Shown: piece by piece, positions 43,662-51,712 of the stretch | Layout of the letters: the number at the start of each line of letters is the position of its first letter | Position numbering within the stretch: the stretch's first letter is position 1 | NCBI GenBank assembly: GCA_965284645.1 | Contig: OZ260106.1 | Location: 2,108,001 to 2,172,000, forward strand | Length of the DNA stretch: 64,000 nucleotides | Direction of reading: 5' to 3' | DNA from: JAIBAJ01 sp965284645 | GTDB lineage: Bacteria; Bacteroidota; Bacteroidia; JAIBAJ01 | Position numbers and translations under genes: made by a program | The notes under the pieces: model-generated | What the model was told of the DNA's origin: nothing | Seen by the model: only the letters and a program-made list of their open reading frames with translations | The model's database searches: none

Positions 43662-45134
43662 ATGAGTCCAATCATTATCCTTGTTTCTATTGCGATTTAC
43701 TTTTTTGCCTTGGTGGGAATTTCAATTTATACTTCACGCCATGCCGACAATACCAGTTATTTTACAGGCAATAAAGCCTCACCTTGGTTAGCCGTGGCAT
43801 TTGGGATGATTGGGGATTCGCTTTCAGGTGTTACTTTTATTTCTGTTCCAGGTTGGGTTGGTTTAGCCAAGTTCTCCTATTTGCAATTGGTGCTTGGCTA
43901 TTTGGCCGGCTATTTTGTTATTGCCTATGTGTTGATGCCTGTTTATTATAAAATGAATCTCACTTCCATTTACACCTACCTCGAAACACGTTTTGGGACA
44001 GGTGCCGAGCGAACAGGATCCTTCTTCTTTATTGTTAGCCGAACGTTGGGGGCTGCCGGTCGTTTATTTCTTGCTGCCGGGGTACTACAGACTTTTGTTT
44101 TTGATGCTTTTCATATTCCCTTTTTTATTTCGGTAGCCTTTATTATAGCTTTGATGTTGGTTTATACAGCCAAAGGTGGAATAAAGACTTTAGTTTGGAC
44201 GGATACTTTCCAGTCTTTGTTTTTACTGATGGGGGTTATTTTAAGTATTGTAGCCATTGCATCCAATCTTAACCTAAACTTCGCTGGTCTTGTAAATACG
44301 GTAAAGGATAGTCCACTTTCAGAGACTTTCTTCTGGGATTTTAAGGAAAAGAACTATTTCTGGAAACAGTTTTTGGGTGGATTTTTTATTGCCATTGCTA
44401 TGACGGGATTGGATCAGAATATGATGCAAAAAAACCTAAGTTGTAGGAGTTTGGGTGAGGCTCAAAAGAATATTGTTTCCTTCAGCTTTGTTATGGTAAT
44501 GGTGAATGTGTTTTTCCTTTCTTTAGGTGTTTTGCTATACACTTTTGTAGATTTTAACCAAATTGCTATTCCTTTGAACGCTGAAGGGAAAATGATTACA
44601 GATAAGTTGTTTCCTATTTTAGCACTTAATCATTTGGGCCTTTGGGCAGGTTTGGCCTTTATCATTGGTTTAACAGCTGCTACCTTTTCAAGTGCCGATT
44701 CTGTACTGACTACACTTACTACTTCATTTTATTATGATTTTTTGCACCTGCAGCGGAATGAAAAGGTTAGTGAAGAAAAGAAAACGCTTTACCGCAACTT
44801 AATCCATATTGGATTTGCAGTGCTCCTGTTGATTTGTATAGTGGTGTTTAGTCTGCTAAACGATAAAGCAATTGTTGATACCATTCTTACCTTGGCAGGC
44901 TATACCTATGGTCCTTTACTAGGTTTGTTTGCCTTCGGTATTTTAACCACCCGTAAGGCTCAAGATAGATGGATTCCGCTGCTGGCCGTTATTCCGCCGG
45001 TTTTGTGTTACTATTTTAGTTTGCATTCCGAAGCCTGGCTAAATGGATACAAAGTAGGATTGGAACTCTTGTTTTTTAATGGATTAATGATGTTTGGTTT
45101 GTTGTGGTTGGTGTCGAAAAGGAGTACAAAATAA
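43662..45134 (+). CDS. Sodium:solute symporter (SSS family)
   Basis: 490 residues with about 13 membrane helices. SSS hallmarks: ASPWLAVAFGMIGDSLSGVT near 39-58 (helix 2) and GLAFIIGLTAATFSSADSVL near 335, with the ASSADS-like Na-site segment. Related to the Bacteroidota subgroup annotated as Na+-dependent transporters of unspecified substrates (sialic acid, sugars, proline). The substrate cannot be read from sequence. It stands alone, with a promoter and a 32-base tandem repeat downstream. Confidence 0.9.
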   Translation: MSPIIILVSIAIYFFALVGISIYTSRHADNTSYFTGNKASPWLAVAFGMIGDSLSGVTFISVPGWVGLAKFSYLQLVLGYLAGYFVIAYVLMPVYYKMNLTSIYTYLETRFGTGAERTGSFFFIVSRTLGAAGRLFLAAGVLQTFVFDAFHIPFFISVAFIIALMLVYTAKGGIKTLVWTDTFQSLFLLMGVILSIVAIASNLNLNFAGLVNTVKDSPLSETFFWDFKEKNYFWKQFLGGFFIAIAMTGLDQNMMQKNLSCRSLGEAQKNIVSFSFVMVMVNVFFLSLGVLLYTFVDFNQIAIPLNAEGKMITDKLFPILALNHLGLWAGLAFIIGLTAATFSSADSVLTTLTTSFYYDFLHLQRNEKVSEEKKTLYRNLIHIGFAVLLLICIVVFSLLNDKAIVDTILTLAGYTYGPLLGLFAFGILTTRKAQDRWIPLLAVIPPVLCYYFSLHSEAWLNGYKVGLELLFFNGLMMFGLLWLVSKRSTK

Positions 45135-45150
45135 TGAACTAGGTTTTGAG

Positions 45151-45258
45151 TTAAGTCCTGAAAAGTGTAGTATTTTACATTTTTAAGTCCTGAAAAGTGT
45201 TATGAATTACTTTTTTAAGTCCTGTAAAGTGTAATACTTTACATTTTTCAGGACTTAA
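45151..45258. repeat. 32-bp tandem repeat, three units, closed by an inverted copy
   Basis: Units start at 45151, 45183 and 45215 with TTAAGTCCTG-AAAGTGT followed by an A/T-rich part. The array ends with CAGGACTTAA (45249-45258), the complement of the unit start, and the last unit contains GTAAAGT / ACTTTAC. It may act as a strong terminator or a small-RNA-like structure just after the symporter gene (stop 45134). The 106 bases from there to 45365 contain nothing else. Confidence 0.75.
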
Positions 45259-45364
45259 TGGTTTTATTTACCATCCTGCAACCTGCCTACGAACCTCCGT
45301 TTTGCCTTACAAAGATCAAGGTTGGATGAGAAATATCCCTCTTTATGGTTTATTGGCTTGGTTA

Positions 45365-45514
45365 AACCCAAATTAATCAATAGGAGGATTTATTAATCCG
45401 AACTACTTGATTTAGTTGGGTTTACCCCGATTTAGCAGTTGTTATCAATTTGGCTATACAAATTGATTTACAACTGGTTAATCGTTTATGCATTTCTAAT
45501 GCGTAATCTGGGTT
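45365..45514. repeat. AACCCA/TGGGTT element, 150-bp form, copy 5
   Basis: Same family and orientation as 19174-19338 but without the CCCGAAGAAATTTCGGG hairpin. Ends are AACCCAAATTAATCA and TAATCTGGGTT. Flanked by TTA and AAA. It sits between the symporter and the lolA-like gene, 18 bases before the latter's stop. Confidence 0.8.
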
Positions 45515-45532
45515 AAAAAAACAGGTAATTGT

Positions 45533-46138
45533 TTATTTGAATAGCCCCTCTTCCAATTTCCCATTCACTACCTGCTGGCTAAATAAAATCTTTGTCCAGT
45601 CGCCATTTTTACTGAAAATAGTTAAGGCTTCTACCAACCCTTTGGTATTAACCTTCAGTTGTATTTCTTTTACAAACAAGCGCACAGCGCCTACCTTGGG
45701 TTTCATTTCTACCTGAAAATAGCCCCCTGGCTCCGCCACGCTTACATTGAATTCTTTTTGATCCATCACTTGTCCTTGCACACTCCTAGCAATCAAATCG
45801 TTCATTTTTCTGAAAATGGGGTTTTTCTCCAAATCATATTCCTTGCGTTTGCCATTGCTTTCCAAAAAGGCTTTTTCTTCGTTAAATACAATGGAACTTG
45901 GCTTTTCGCCTTGGTATTTCCAGCAAATGGATTTGGGCTGTTTGAAGTACAATTGTCCACTTGATTTGCTTGTGCTTTCAAGCAGGGGCGAAAATTTCTC
46001 TTGTTCAAAATGGCACTGCAAAGTATGGGTTTCCTTGCCAATTTTTTTCATTAAAACGCTGAGCTTTTCGGCTGGGGTTTGGGCCTGCAATCCTAGACTA
46101 TACAGTAAAAAAACAAACAAATATCCCCGTTTATTCAT
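45533..46138 (-). CDS. LolA-like outer-membrane lipoprotein carrier
   Basis: 201 residues from the ATG at 46138, signal peptide MNKRGYLFVFLLYSLGLQAQ. The body has the LolA fold pattern: LQCHFEQEKFSPLLESTSKS, SGQLYFKQPKSICWKYQGEK, and the C-terminal LVEALTIFSKNGDWTKILF. LolA ferries lipoproteins through the periplasm; this family also includes lone paralogues in glycan or aryl-polyene/flexirubin loci. The start overlaps the deacetylase stop by 8 bases, so translation is probably coupled. Confidence 0.8.
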   Translation of the reverse strand: MNKRGYLFVFLLYSLGLQAQTPAEKLSVLMKKIGKETHTLQCHFEQEKFSPLLESTSKSSGQLYFKQPKSICWKYQGEKPSSIVFNEEKAFLESNGKRKEYDLEKNPIFRKMNDLIARSVQGQVMDQKEFNVSVAEPGGYFQVEMKPKVGAVRLFVKEIQLKVNTKGLVEALTIFSKNGDWTKILFSQQVVNGKLEEGLFK

Positions 46139-46850
46139 AGCATTCAATGCCTAAAAGTTGGTCTAATCCTACAATCCTTAGTTTTTTGGAATGACAAAGT
46201 TGAATAAACTCCTCCAAAAACTCGGCCATAAATTCGGTGGTATCATGAAAAAGTACAATATCTCCGTCTTTTACCTTTTCTACTCGTTTCATCAGCTCTT
46301 CCTTGGTTTTGGCCGTGGTATCCAAGCTTCGTAAACTCCATCCAATGGTTTGCAACTTCAACATTTTCACAGCTTTCCCAATATTGGGCGTGGTAGCCCC
46401 ATAAGGTGGTCGGAATAAATTGGTCCGCCTTCCCGTCGCCCTTTCAATGGCCGCTCTGCATTGCTCCATATCTTCCAAAATTTCCTTTTCGTTTTTAAGG
46501 TCGTACCAGAAATCGTGTGCAAAGGAATGATTTCCAATAAGATGGCCTTCTTTCTGCAGTTGTTTTACCAGTTCTTCTTGTCCCGCAATTTTTTTTCCAA
46601 TCAAGAAAAAACTGGCTTTGATTTGATGTTTTCGAAGAACCTCCAGCACCCGCCTTGTTTTTTCACTTTCCGGACCGTCGTCGAAACTAATGGCGATTTG
46701 TCCTTGCCCGGGTTTGCCTTTGAGCCACGCCTTTACATACACCTGCGAGCCAATATAGGCCGAGGCATACACCATAAAACTCGAAAAGGCAATAAATAGG
46801 AGTAGGGCTATCCAAATCACAGGACAAAGGTAATTTTGGAACGGAGCCAT
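46131..46850 (-). CDS. Polysaccharide deacetylase (NodB-type), membrane anchored
   Basis: 239 residues from the ATG at 46850 (an upstream TTG at 46868 is less likely). N-terminal membrane segment (VIWIALLLFIAFSSFMVYAS). NodB motifs: motif 1 ISFDDGPE near 60, motif 2 HSFAHD near 112, motif 3 LFRPPYGATTP near 146, motif 4 TIGWSLRSLDT, motif 5 IVLFHDTTEF. All metal and catalytic residues appear intact. It deacetylates an N- or O-acetyl glycan in the periplasm. It is paired with a LolA-like protein, as also seen in flexirubin-type clusters, but no other such gene is here. Confidence 0.88.
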   Translation of the reverse strand: MAPFQNYLCPVIWIALLLFIAFSSFMVYASAYIGSQVYVKAWLKGKPGQGQIAISFDDGPESEKTRRVLEVLRKHQIKASFFLIGKKIAGQEELVKQLQKEGHLIGNHSFAHDFWYDLKNEKEILEDMEQCRAAIERATGRRTNLFRPPYGATTPNIGKAVKMLKLQTIGWSLRSLDTTAKTKEELMKRVEKVKDGDIVLFHDTTEFMAEFLEEFIQLCHSKKLRIVGLDQLLGIECYE

Positions 46851-46899
46851 TTGTCGACCAAGCCTCAATTTCTGTATTTTATCTAGAGAATAATGATTT

Positions 46900-47385
46900 G
46901 GCGGGTCCCATTCGCCATAACCAGTCTACCCCGATTAAACAGAAGTGCTGGGCTCATGGTCGGGCTATTCACTGCTAGTCCTCGGTCTGCTCCGTGCCTC
47001 CGCATCCCTGTGGGCTATCCGTTGCTATCCCTACCCGGACGGAGGAATTAAAAATGGAAGTGAGAAAATAGAAAATAGAAGTGAGAAAATAGAAAAACGG
47101 GTGCAAACCCCGGGCATGAAATACCACTGCTTCGTACTTCACCAAAAACCGGACACGAAGAGCCCCGGGTAAGGATTGAGGTAGTCTAGCCCACAGGGAT
47201 GCAAAGGGCTACACCAATTTACTACAATTAGGCAAGCTGAAAATTAAAGGCCATTGCAAAAGCTTTAGAAATGCGATGGTGTAGCCCTGTGCAGACCGAG
47301 GACTAGCGCCGAAAGCCTGACCCAACCGCCCTTGTAGAAATTTATAATTACCGGTAGAACTGGTTTTGGCGGTTGGGGACCCGCC
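46900..47385. repeat. GGCGGGTCCC-bounded structured element R5
   Basis: 486 bp, GGCGGGTCCC to GGGACCCGCC, made of two inverted halves. The left half has TCCTCGGTCTGC (46979-46990) and CATCCCTGTGGG; the right half has their complements (47291-47302, 47190-47201) with the CACAGGGCTACACC stem of R1 and outer arms CCCAACCGCC / GGCGGTTGGG. About 47046-47330 is the inverse of 10739-10998. It lies just upstream of the deacetylase gene (46850) and the decarboxylase gene (47512). Confidence 0.8.
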
Positions 47386-47511
47386 AAATTCTGAAATTAA
47401 TGTACTAAAAAAAGAAGCTTAAGTCGTTTCTGTGGTGTAATTAAACAGCCGATGTGGGTAATTTCTGAGTTGAAAAGGGAATCGTTTGTTTATCCTCCTT
47501 ACTTTCGCCGC

Positions 47512-48171
47512 ATGACAATTCACAAGGAAGGCTATCCAACCATTTTTATTGCCACAATTTTTGTTACTGCCTTGATGCTGGCTGTGACCTATTTAGCGCC
47601 TGAAATGCAATGGCTACAATACTTGGCTTGGGGTATTAGTGTATTTATTATGGTTATCGTTTTGCAGTTTTTTCGCCATCCGCAGAAAAAAATTGTCATC
47701 GACGAGAACTGCATTTTGGCCCCTGCCGACGGAAAAGTGGTGGTGATTGAGCAGGTTGTTGAAGATGAATTTTTGAAAGATAAACGGATTCAGGTATCGA
47801 TTTTTATGTCGCCACTGAATGTGCATGTGAACCGCTATCCGCTGTCGGGTGTGGTGAAATATATGAAGTACCATCCCGGAAAGTATTTGGTGGCTTGGCA
47901 TCCTAAATCGTCCACTGAAAATGAGCGTACAACGATAGTGGTTGAAAATGCTAAAGGCGAGCGGTTTTTATTCCGTCAGATTGCAGGCGCTTTGGCCCGT
48001 CGTATTGTTTGGTACAGTAAAGAAAATCAAACAGTAAGGCAAGGAACAGAGTTTGGTTTTATTAAATTTGGTTCCCGTGTTGATTTATTTCTTCCTTTGA
48101 CAGCTAAAGTTACCGTTCAGTTGGAAGAGAAGGTGGTGGGAGGCGAAACTGTAATTGCACGATTGAGTTAA
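47512..48171 (+). CDS. psd: Phosphatidylserine decarboxylase-family protein
   Basis: 219 residues from the ATG at 47512 (MTIHKEGYPTIFIATIFVTA), which matches the usual family start; a TACTTTCG -7 box at 47500-47507 leaves four bases before the ATG. An upstream ATG at 47452 is less likely. One or two N-terminal membrane segments, then ILAPADGKVVVIE near 83-95, VSIFMSPLNVHVNRYP near 108-123, and the self-cleavage site KFGSRVD near 196, where Ser becomes the pyruvoyl group. This short type makes phosphatidylethanolamine from phosphatidylserine at the inner membrane. The pssA partner is not adjacent. Confidence 0.93.
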   Translation: MTIHKEGYPTIFIATIFVTALMLAVTYLAPEMQWLQYLAWGISVFIMVIVLQFFRHPQKKIVIDENCILAPADGKVVVIEQVVEDEFLKDKRIQVSIFMSPLNVHVNRYPLSGVVKYMKYHPGKYLVAWHPKSSTENERTTIVVENAKGERFLFRQIAGALARRIVWYSKENQTVRQGTEFGFIKFGSRVDLFLPLTAKVTVQLEEKVVGGETVIARLS

Positions 48172-48233
48172 GACTGAAATTGTAGGATTTGTGTTTAATT
48201 TAATTATACTTTTACCCTTATAAATAAAAAATC

Positions 48234-48509
48234 ATGAAAAAAATTATTGCAATTGTTGCCTTGGTTTCCTTTGTTGGAGCCCAATCTGCCTCGGTTTTGG
48301 CTTTCAATTCCCCCAAAGCCCAGTTAGTTATGACCAATGGAGGAGAAAAAGATAAAGAGAAGGCAAAAGACAGCAAAGACAACAAAGCTTGCTGCAAAAA
48401 GGAAGGAAAATCTTGTTGCACTGCTCCAAAAACAGAAGGTAGCAATGCAAAAGAGACTAAAGCACAACCTCAAGAAAAAGTGAAGGTAGGTGAACTACCC
48501 CAAAGATAA
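48234..48509 (+). CDS. Small exported Lys-rich protein with a double-Cys motif
   Basis: 91 residues. Signal peptide MKKIIAIVALVSFVGAQSAS (ends near LAF). The mature part is very Lys/Glu-rich, with NKACCKKEGKSCC in the middle (two CC pairs at about residues 53-63). No family recognised. The Cys pairs could bind metal or form disulfides; this is inference. It is monocistronic with its own terminator and sits between psd and pgi. A TACTTTTA box at 48207 is a possible promoter. Confidence 0.65.
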   Translation: MKKIIAIVALVSFVGAQSASVLAFNSPKAQLVMTNGGEKDKEKAKDSKDNKACCKKEGKSCCTAPKTEGSNAKETKAQPQEKVKVGELPQR

Positions 48510-48525
48510 GTTTGAATTTTAAGAG

Positions 48526-48557
48526 GAGCCCTGGTACATCAACAGGGCTCTTTTTTT
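48526..48557 (+). terminator. Terminator of the Cys-rich small gene
   Basis: GAGCCCTG / CAGGGCTC stem with a 9-base loop, followed by TTTTTTT, 17 bases past the stop at 48509. Confidence 0.9.
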
Positions 48558-48575
48558 GACCAATACTGAAATCCC

Positions 48576-50222
48576 ATGGCTGAATTTCCATCTGTAAATC
48601 CAAGTAAGACTAAGGCTTGGAAAAATCTAAAGCGTATTCAAAAAGAGCTATCCAAGGTAGAACTCAAAACTTTATTTGCCCAAGACTCTAAGCGGTTCGA
48701 TGCTTTTCATGTCAAGTTCGAGGATTTGGTTTTTGATTTTTCAAAGAATTTAGTAGATGAAAAGGCTTTGAAAGGGCTTTTGCAGTTGGCAGAGGAATGT
48801 AAATTGGATGATGCTAAAGAAGCCTTGTTTTCAGGTGCAAGCATTAATAAAACCGAGAAAAGGGCTGTGTTGCACCATGCTTTAAGAAATGTAGGTGATT
48901 TGGCCATTGAATTGGATGGAAGGGATGTAATGCCGGAAGTGAACTTATCCTTGGCCAAGATGCAATTGTTTACCAAGGAGGTTTTAACAGGTCAATGGAA
49001 AGGATACAGTGGAAAAGCAATTGAGCAGGTAGTAAATATTGGGATAGGTGGTTCAGATCTTGGTCCGGTAATGGTGTCAGAGGCATTGAAAGCTTATAAA
49101 ACTAGGTTACAAGTTCATTTTGTTTCGAATGTTGACCCTTCGCACTTGGGTGAAACCTTGAAGAAATTGGATCCGGAAACCACTCTTTTTATTATTTCCT
49201 CCAAAACATTTACTACCCAAGAAACCATGGCCAATGCGCAATTAGCAAAGGATTGGTTGGTTGAGAAATCAAAAAAGAAGGATGCTGTTAAAAGGCATTT
49301 TGTGGCCGTTTCGACCAATGCAGAAGCTGTTTCGGCTTTTGGTATTGATACCTCCAATATGTTTGGTTTCAAAGATTGGGTAGGTGGGCGTTTTTCGCTC
49401 TGGAGCAGTATTGGATTGAGTATTTGTTTGGCGGTTGGGTATGAGCATTTTGAGGAATTATTAGAAGGTGCTTTTGTGATGGACCTTCATTTTAAATATT
49501 CCCAAGCCGATCGGAATATTCCGGTATTGATGGCTTTGTTGGGTATTTGGTATACCAATTTTTGGGGTTGTACGAGCCAAGCTATTTTGCCGTATAGTCA
49601 ATATTTACATCGTTTTCCGGCCTATTTGCAACAAGCCGAAATGGAAAGCAATGGAAAGTCGGTTGATAGAAATGGTCGAGAAGTGGATTATGCTACTTGT
49701 GGCGTTATTTGGGGCGAAGCGGGTACCAATGGGCAACATGCTTTTTATCAGTTAATCCATCAAGGTACCCAAGTGATACCTACTGATTTTATTGGATTTA
49801 GACAATCTGGGTTTGATGCAGGGATGAATCAAATGTTGTTGGCAAATTTTATTGCACAAACCGAAGCTTTGATGAACGGAAAGAGTAGGGAAGAGGTTGA
49901 AGAAGAGTTAAAAAGGTCAGGAAAGACTACTCAAGAGATAAAAAGTTTGGCACCGTTTAAGGTATTTAAAGGAAACAAACCAAGTACGACCTTTTTGTTT
50001 GAGAAATTGAGCCCACGAAGTTTAGGAAGTTTGATTGCAGCCTATGAGCACAAACTTTTTGTTCAAGGAGTAATTTGGAATGTATACAGTTATGATCAGT
50101 GGGGTGTAGAGTTGGGCAAACAGTTAGCAGGAAAGATATTGCCCGAATTGCAAGCCGGGAAAAAAGTGAAATCTCACGATTCGAGCACCAATGCTTTGAT
50201 TGGTTTGGTGGTTGGTAAATAA
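48576..50222 (+). CDS. pgi: Glucose-6-phosphate isomerase
   Basis: Interconverts glucose 6-phosphate and fructose 6-phosphate in glycolysis/gluconeogenesis. 548 residues, usual for the E. coli-type enzyme. PGI motifs: NIGIGGSDLGPVMVSEAL near 151-168, SSKTFTTQETMANA near 209, DWVGGRFSLWSSIGLS near 267-282 (signature 1), and EMESNGKSVDRNG near 358. The C-terminal Lys-containing segment AYEHKLFVQGVIWNVYSYDQ near 490-509 is intact. It stands alone between two terminators. Confidence 0.97.
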   Translation: MAEFPSVNPSKTKAWKNLKRIQKELSKVELKTLFAQDSKRFDAFHVKFEDLVFDFSKNLVDEKALKGLLQLAEECKLDDAKEALFSGASINKTEKRAVLHHALRNVGDLAIELDGRDVMPEVNLSLAKMQLFTKEVLTGQWKGYSGKAIEQVVNIGIGGSDLGPVMVSEALKAYKTRLQVHFVSNVDPSHLGETLKKLDPETTLFIISSKTFTTQETMANAQLAKDWLVEKSKKKDAVKRHFVAVSTNAEAVSAFGIDTSNMFGFKDWVGGRFSLWSSIGLSICLAVGYEHFEELLEGAFVMDLHFKYSQADRNIPVLMALLGIWYTNFWGCTSQAILPYSQYLHRFPAYLQQAEMESNGKSVDRNGREVDYATCGVIWGEAGTNGQHAFYQLIHQGTQVIPTDFIGFRQSGFDAGMNQMLLANFIAQTEALMNGKSREEVEEELKRSGKTTQEIKSLAPFKVFKGNKPSTTFLFEKLSPRSLGSLIAAYEHKLFVQGVIWNVYSYDQWGVELGKQLAGKILPELQAGKKVKSHDSSTNALIGLVVGK

Positions 50223-50241
50223 TCTAACAGTAATAAAATGA

Positions 50242-50267
50242 AAAGTCCCGCCTTATGAGCGGGACTT
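50242..50267. terminator. Bidirectional terminator between pgi and hsp20
   Basis: Perfect AAAGTCCCGC / GCGGGACTTT stem with a 7-base loop; A-run on one side and T-rich on the other serve both convergent genes. Confidence 0.9.
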
Positions 50268-50290
50268 TGTTGTTTCATGGAATTGTAATA

Positions 50291-50737
50291 CTAGGCGATT
50301 TTGATTTCGCGTGTAGTTTTTACTGGTTCTTCGATACGTTTTGGAATAGCTACGTTTAAGATTCCATTTTCGTAGCTTGCTTTGATGGATTCAGTATCGA
50401 TGTTTTCTGGCAAAGTCCAAGAGCGTTTGAAAGAACCGTAGCTGAATTCTTTGCGGGTGTATTTACGATCCGTGTTGTTTTCAGTGTTTTCGGTTTTGTA
50501 TTCGCCGCTAATGGAAAGCACATTTTGTTCCACTTCGATTTTGAAGTTTTCTTTTGTAAAGCCTGGAGCCGAAACATGGATTTCGTAAAGCGCTTTGTCT
50601 TCGATAATGTTTACCGATGGAACATGTGAGGCTTGTTCTTCACCATGAAAACGGGTATTGAAGAAATCATTGAATACATTGTTCCACAAAGGGTTAACAA
50701 ATTGTTTGGCTGGGTTGTTTACTTTAATGAGTGTCAT
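50291..50737 (-). CDS. hsp20: Small heat-shock protein Hsp20/alpha-crystallin
   Basis: 148 residues with a complete alpha-crystallin domain (about 38-148): PSVNIIEDKALYEIHVSAPG, TKENFKIEVEQNVLSISGEY, YGSFKRSWTLPENIDTESI, and ASYENGILNVAIPK. An ATP-independent holdase that keeps unfolded proteins soluble in the cytosol. Unusually for this window, it has a full Shine-Dalgarno AAGGAGG (50752-50746) 8 bases before the ATG, and a duplicated promoter-proximal motif. Confidence 0.96.
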   Translation of the reverse strand: MTLIKVNNPAKQFVNPLWNNVFNDFFNTRFHGEEQASHVPSVNIIEDKALYEIHVSAPGFTKENFKIEVEQNVLSISGEYKTENTENNTDRKYTRKEFSYGSFKRSWTLPENIDTESIKASYENGILNVAIPKRIEEPVKTTREIKIA

Positions 50738-50831
50738 GATATGGTCCTCCTTGTTGTTTTGTTGTTTTTAATTTTTTTGTTGTTCGAGGACTTTCAAGGA
50801 TAATGCCGAGGCAATAAAATCAAATCGAAAA

Positions 50832-50878
50832 AGACAAAATGGCATTTTTTGATTTGATTGACAGACAAAATGGCATTT
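50832..50878. promoter_or_regulatory. Duplicated 16-base motif upstream of hsp20
   Basis: AGACAAAATGGCATTT occurs twice, at 50832-50847 and 50863-50878, exactly 31 bases apart (about three helix turns), 95-140 bases upstream of the hsp20 start. The core GACA-AAA-TGGCA is close to an inverted repeat. This is a likely operator or heat-shock control site; the regulator is unknown. Confidence 0.55.
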
Positions 50879-50897
50879 AGTTAGGGCCTGAAATGAA

Positions 50898-50919
50898 AAA
50901 AGGACCGAAAAGGTCCTTT
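50898..50919 (-). terminator. Terminator of the gene at 50942
   Basis: AAAGGACC / GGTCCTTT stem; on the minus strand it is followed by a T-run, 22 bases after the stop at 50942. Confidence 0.75.
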
Positions 50920-50941
50920 AATGATTTAGGTAATTGTTTTT

Positions 50942-51712
50942 CTATTTTGGGGGATCCAACAATTCGAAGGAAGCGTTATCTATACCATTAACCCGTAAGT
51001 TTTGCATTTGGTGGGTAATTTGGATATAGTAGGTTCCTTGGCCTTTCACCAATACTTCTGGGATTTCTGTTTTTATCGTGTTTTTGCTGAATTCGAGGAA
51101 GTCGCTTGTGTTCACCTCTATTTCTTTGTTCAATACAACGATGCCTTGTTCAGGACTAATTACCTTAATGCGGATAAAGAGGCGATCGAATTCGAAATTT
51201 TCGGTAAAAACGAAATTGATGCGTAGGTCTTTTTTGGAATCTTCTTGTTTGGAAATCTTAAATAAAACAGGATCTTCTGCCGACCAAATTGTTCCAGGAA
51301 AAAGGTTGCGGTTGAATTTATTATTGGGAGGTAGAATGCCACCAGGGATAAGGTTAATGGAACCTACCAAGTTTTTTACTTCTTCTGTTTCTTCGTTGTT
51401 CAAGTAGAGGTAATACTCAACTGTTTCGCCTACGTTTAAAGGAATTTGTTTTACAATTCCATCATAGTTGGCTGTATAATGAAGGTAATCGGTTATGGTG
51501 TCGTTTCCGATAATATAAATGGCCCTTAAATACAGGTTGCGTTTTCTGCTTTTGGAGGAGTTGAGTTTAAACTTAACATCTAAGATTGTTTTGGATTCTG
51601 CTTTAAAGCTGGCTTTTACCGGGTAGTTTCTTGAAAGAAATGCAAAATCTTCGGCCTTGGAGAAGTTCCAAAGAAGGATAAGCAAAAGGGTTTGGACGAG
51701 GATTCGGAACAT
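50942..51712 (-). CDS. Exported protein, weakly GldH-like
   Basis: 256 residues from the ATG at 51712 (MFRILVQTLLLILLWNFSKA, signal peptide without lipobox Cys); an upstream GTG at 51727 is possible. Two beta-rich halves are visible: VKASFKAESKTILDVKFKLN with IIGNDTITDYLHY, and FDRLFIRIKVISPEQGIVVL ending GTYYIQITHQMQNLRVNGID. The final segment resembles GldH of the gliding/T9SS apparatus (GxYxfxixQxMRxxxLxGI), but GldH is a shorter lipoprotein. I call this GldH-like only tentatively. It has its own terminator and lies downstream of the DUF58 gene. Confidence 0.6.
   Translation of the reverse strand: MFRILVQTLLLILLWNFSKAEDFAFLSRNYPVKASFKAESKTILDVKFKLNSSKSRKRNLYLRAIYIIGNDTITDYLHYTANYDGIVKQIPLNVGETVEYYLYLNNEETEEVKNLVGSINLIPGGILPPNNKFNRNLFPGTIWSAEDPVLFKISKQEDSKKDLRINFVFTENFEFDRLFIRIKVISPEQGIVVLNKEIEVNTSDFLEFSKNTIKTEIPEVLVKGQGTYYIQITHQMQNLRVNGIDNASFELLDPPK

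Noticed and set aside
45151..45258. CRISPR array
   Set aside because: Units are directly adjacent with no unique spacers of constant length and no cas genes; it is a simple tandem repeat.
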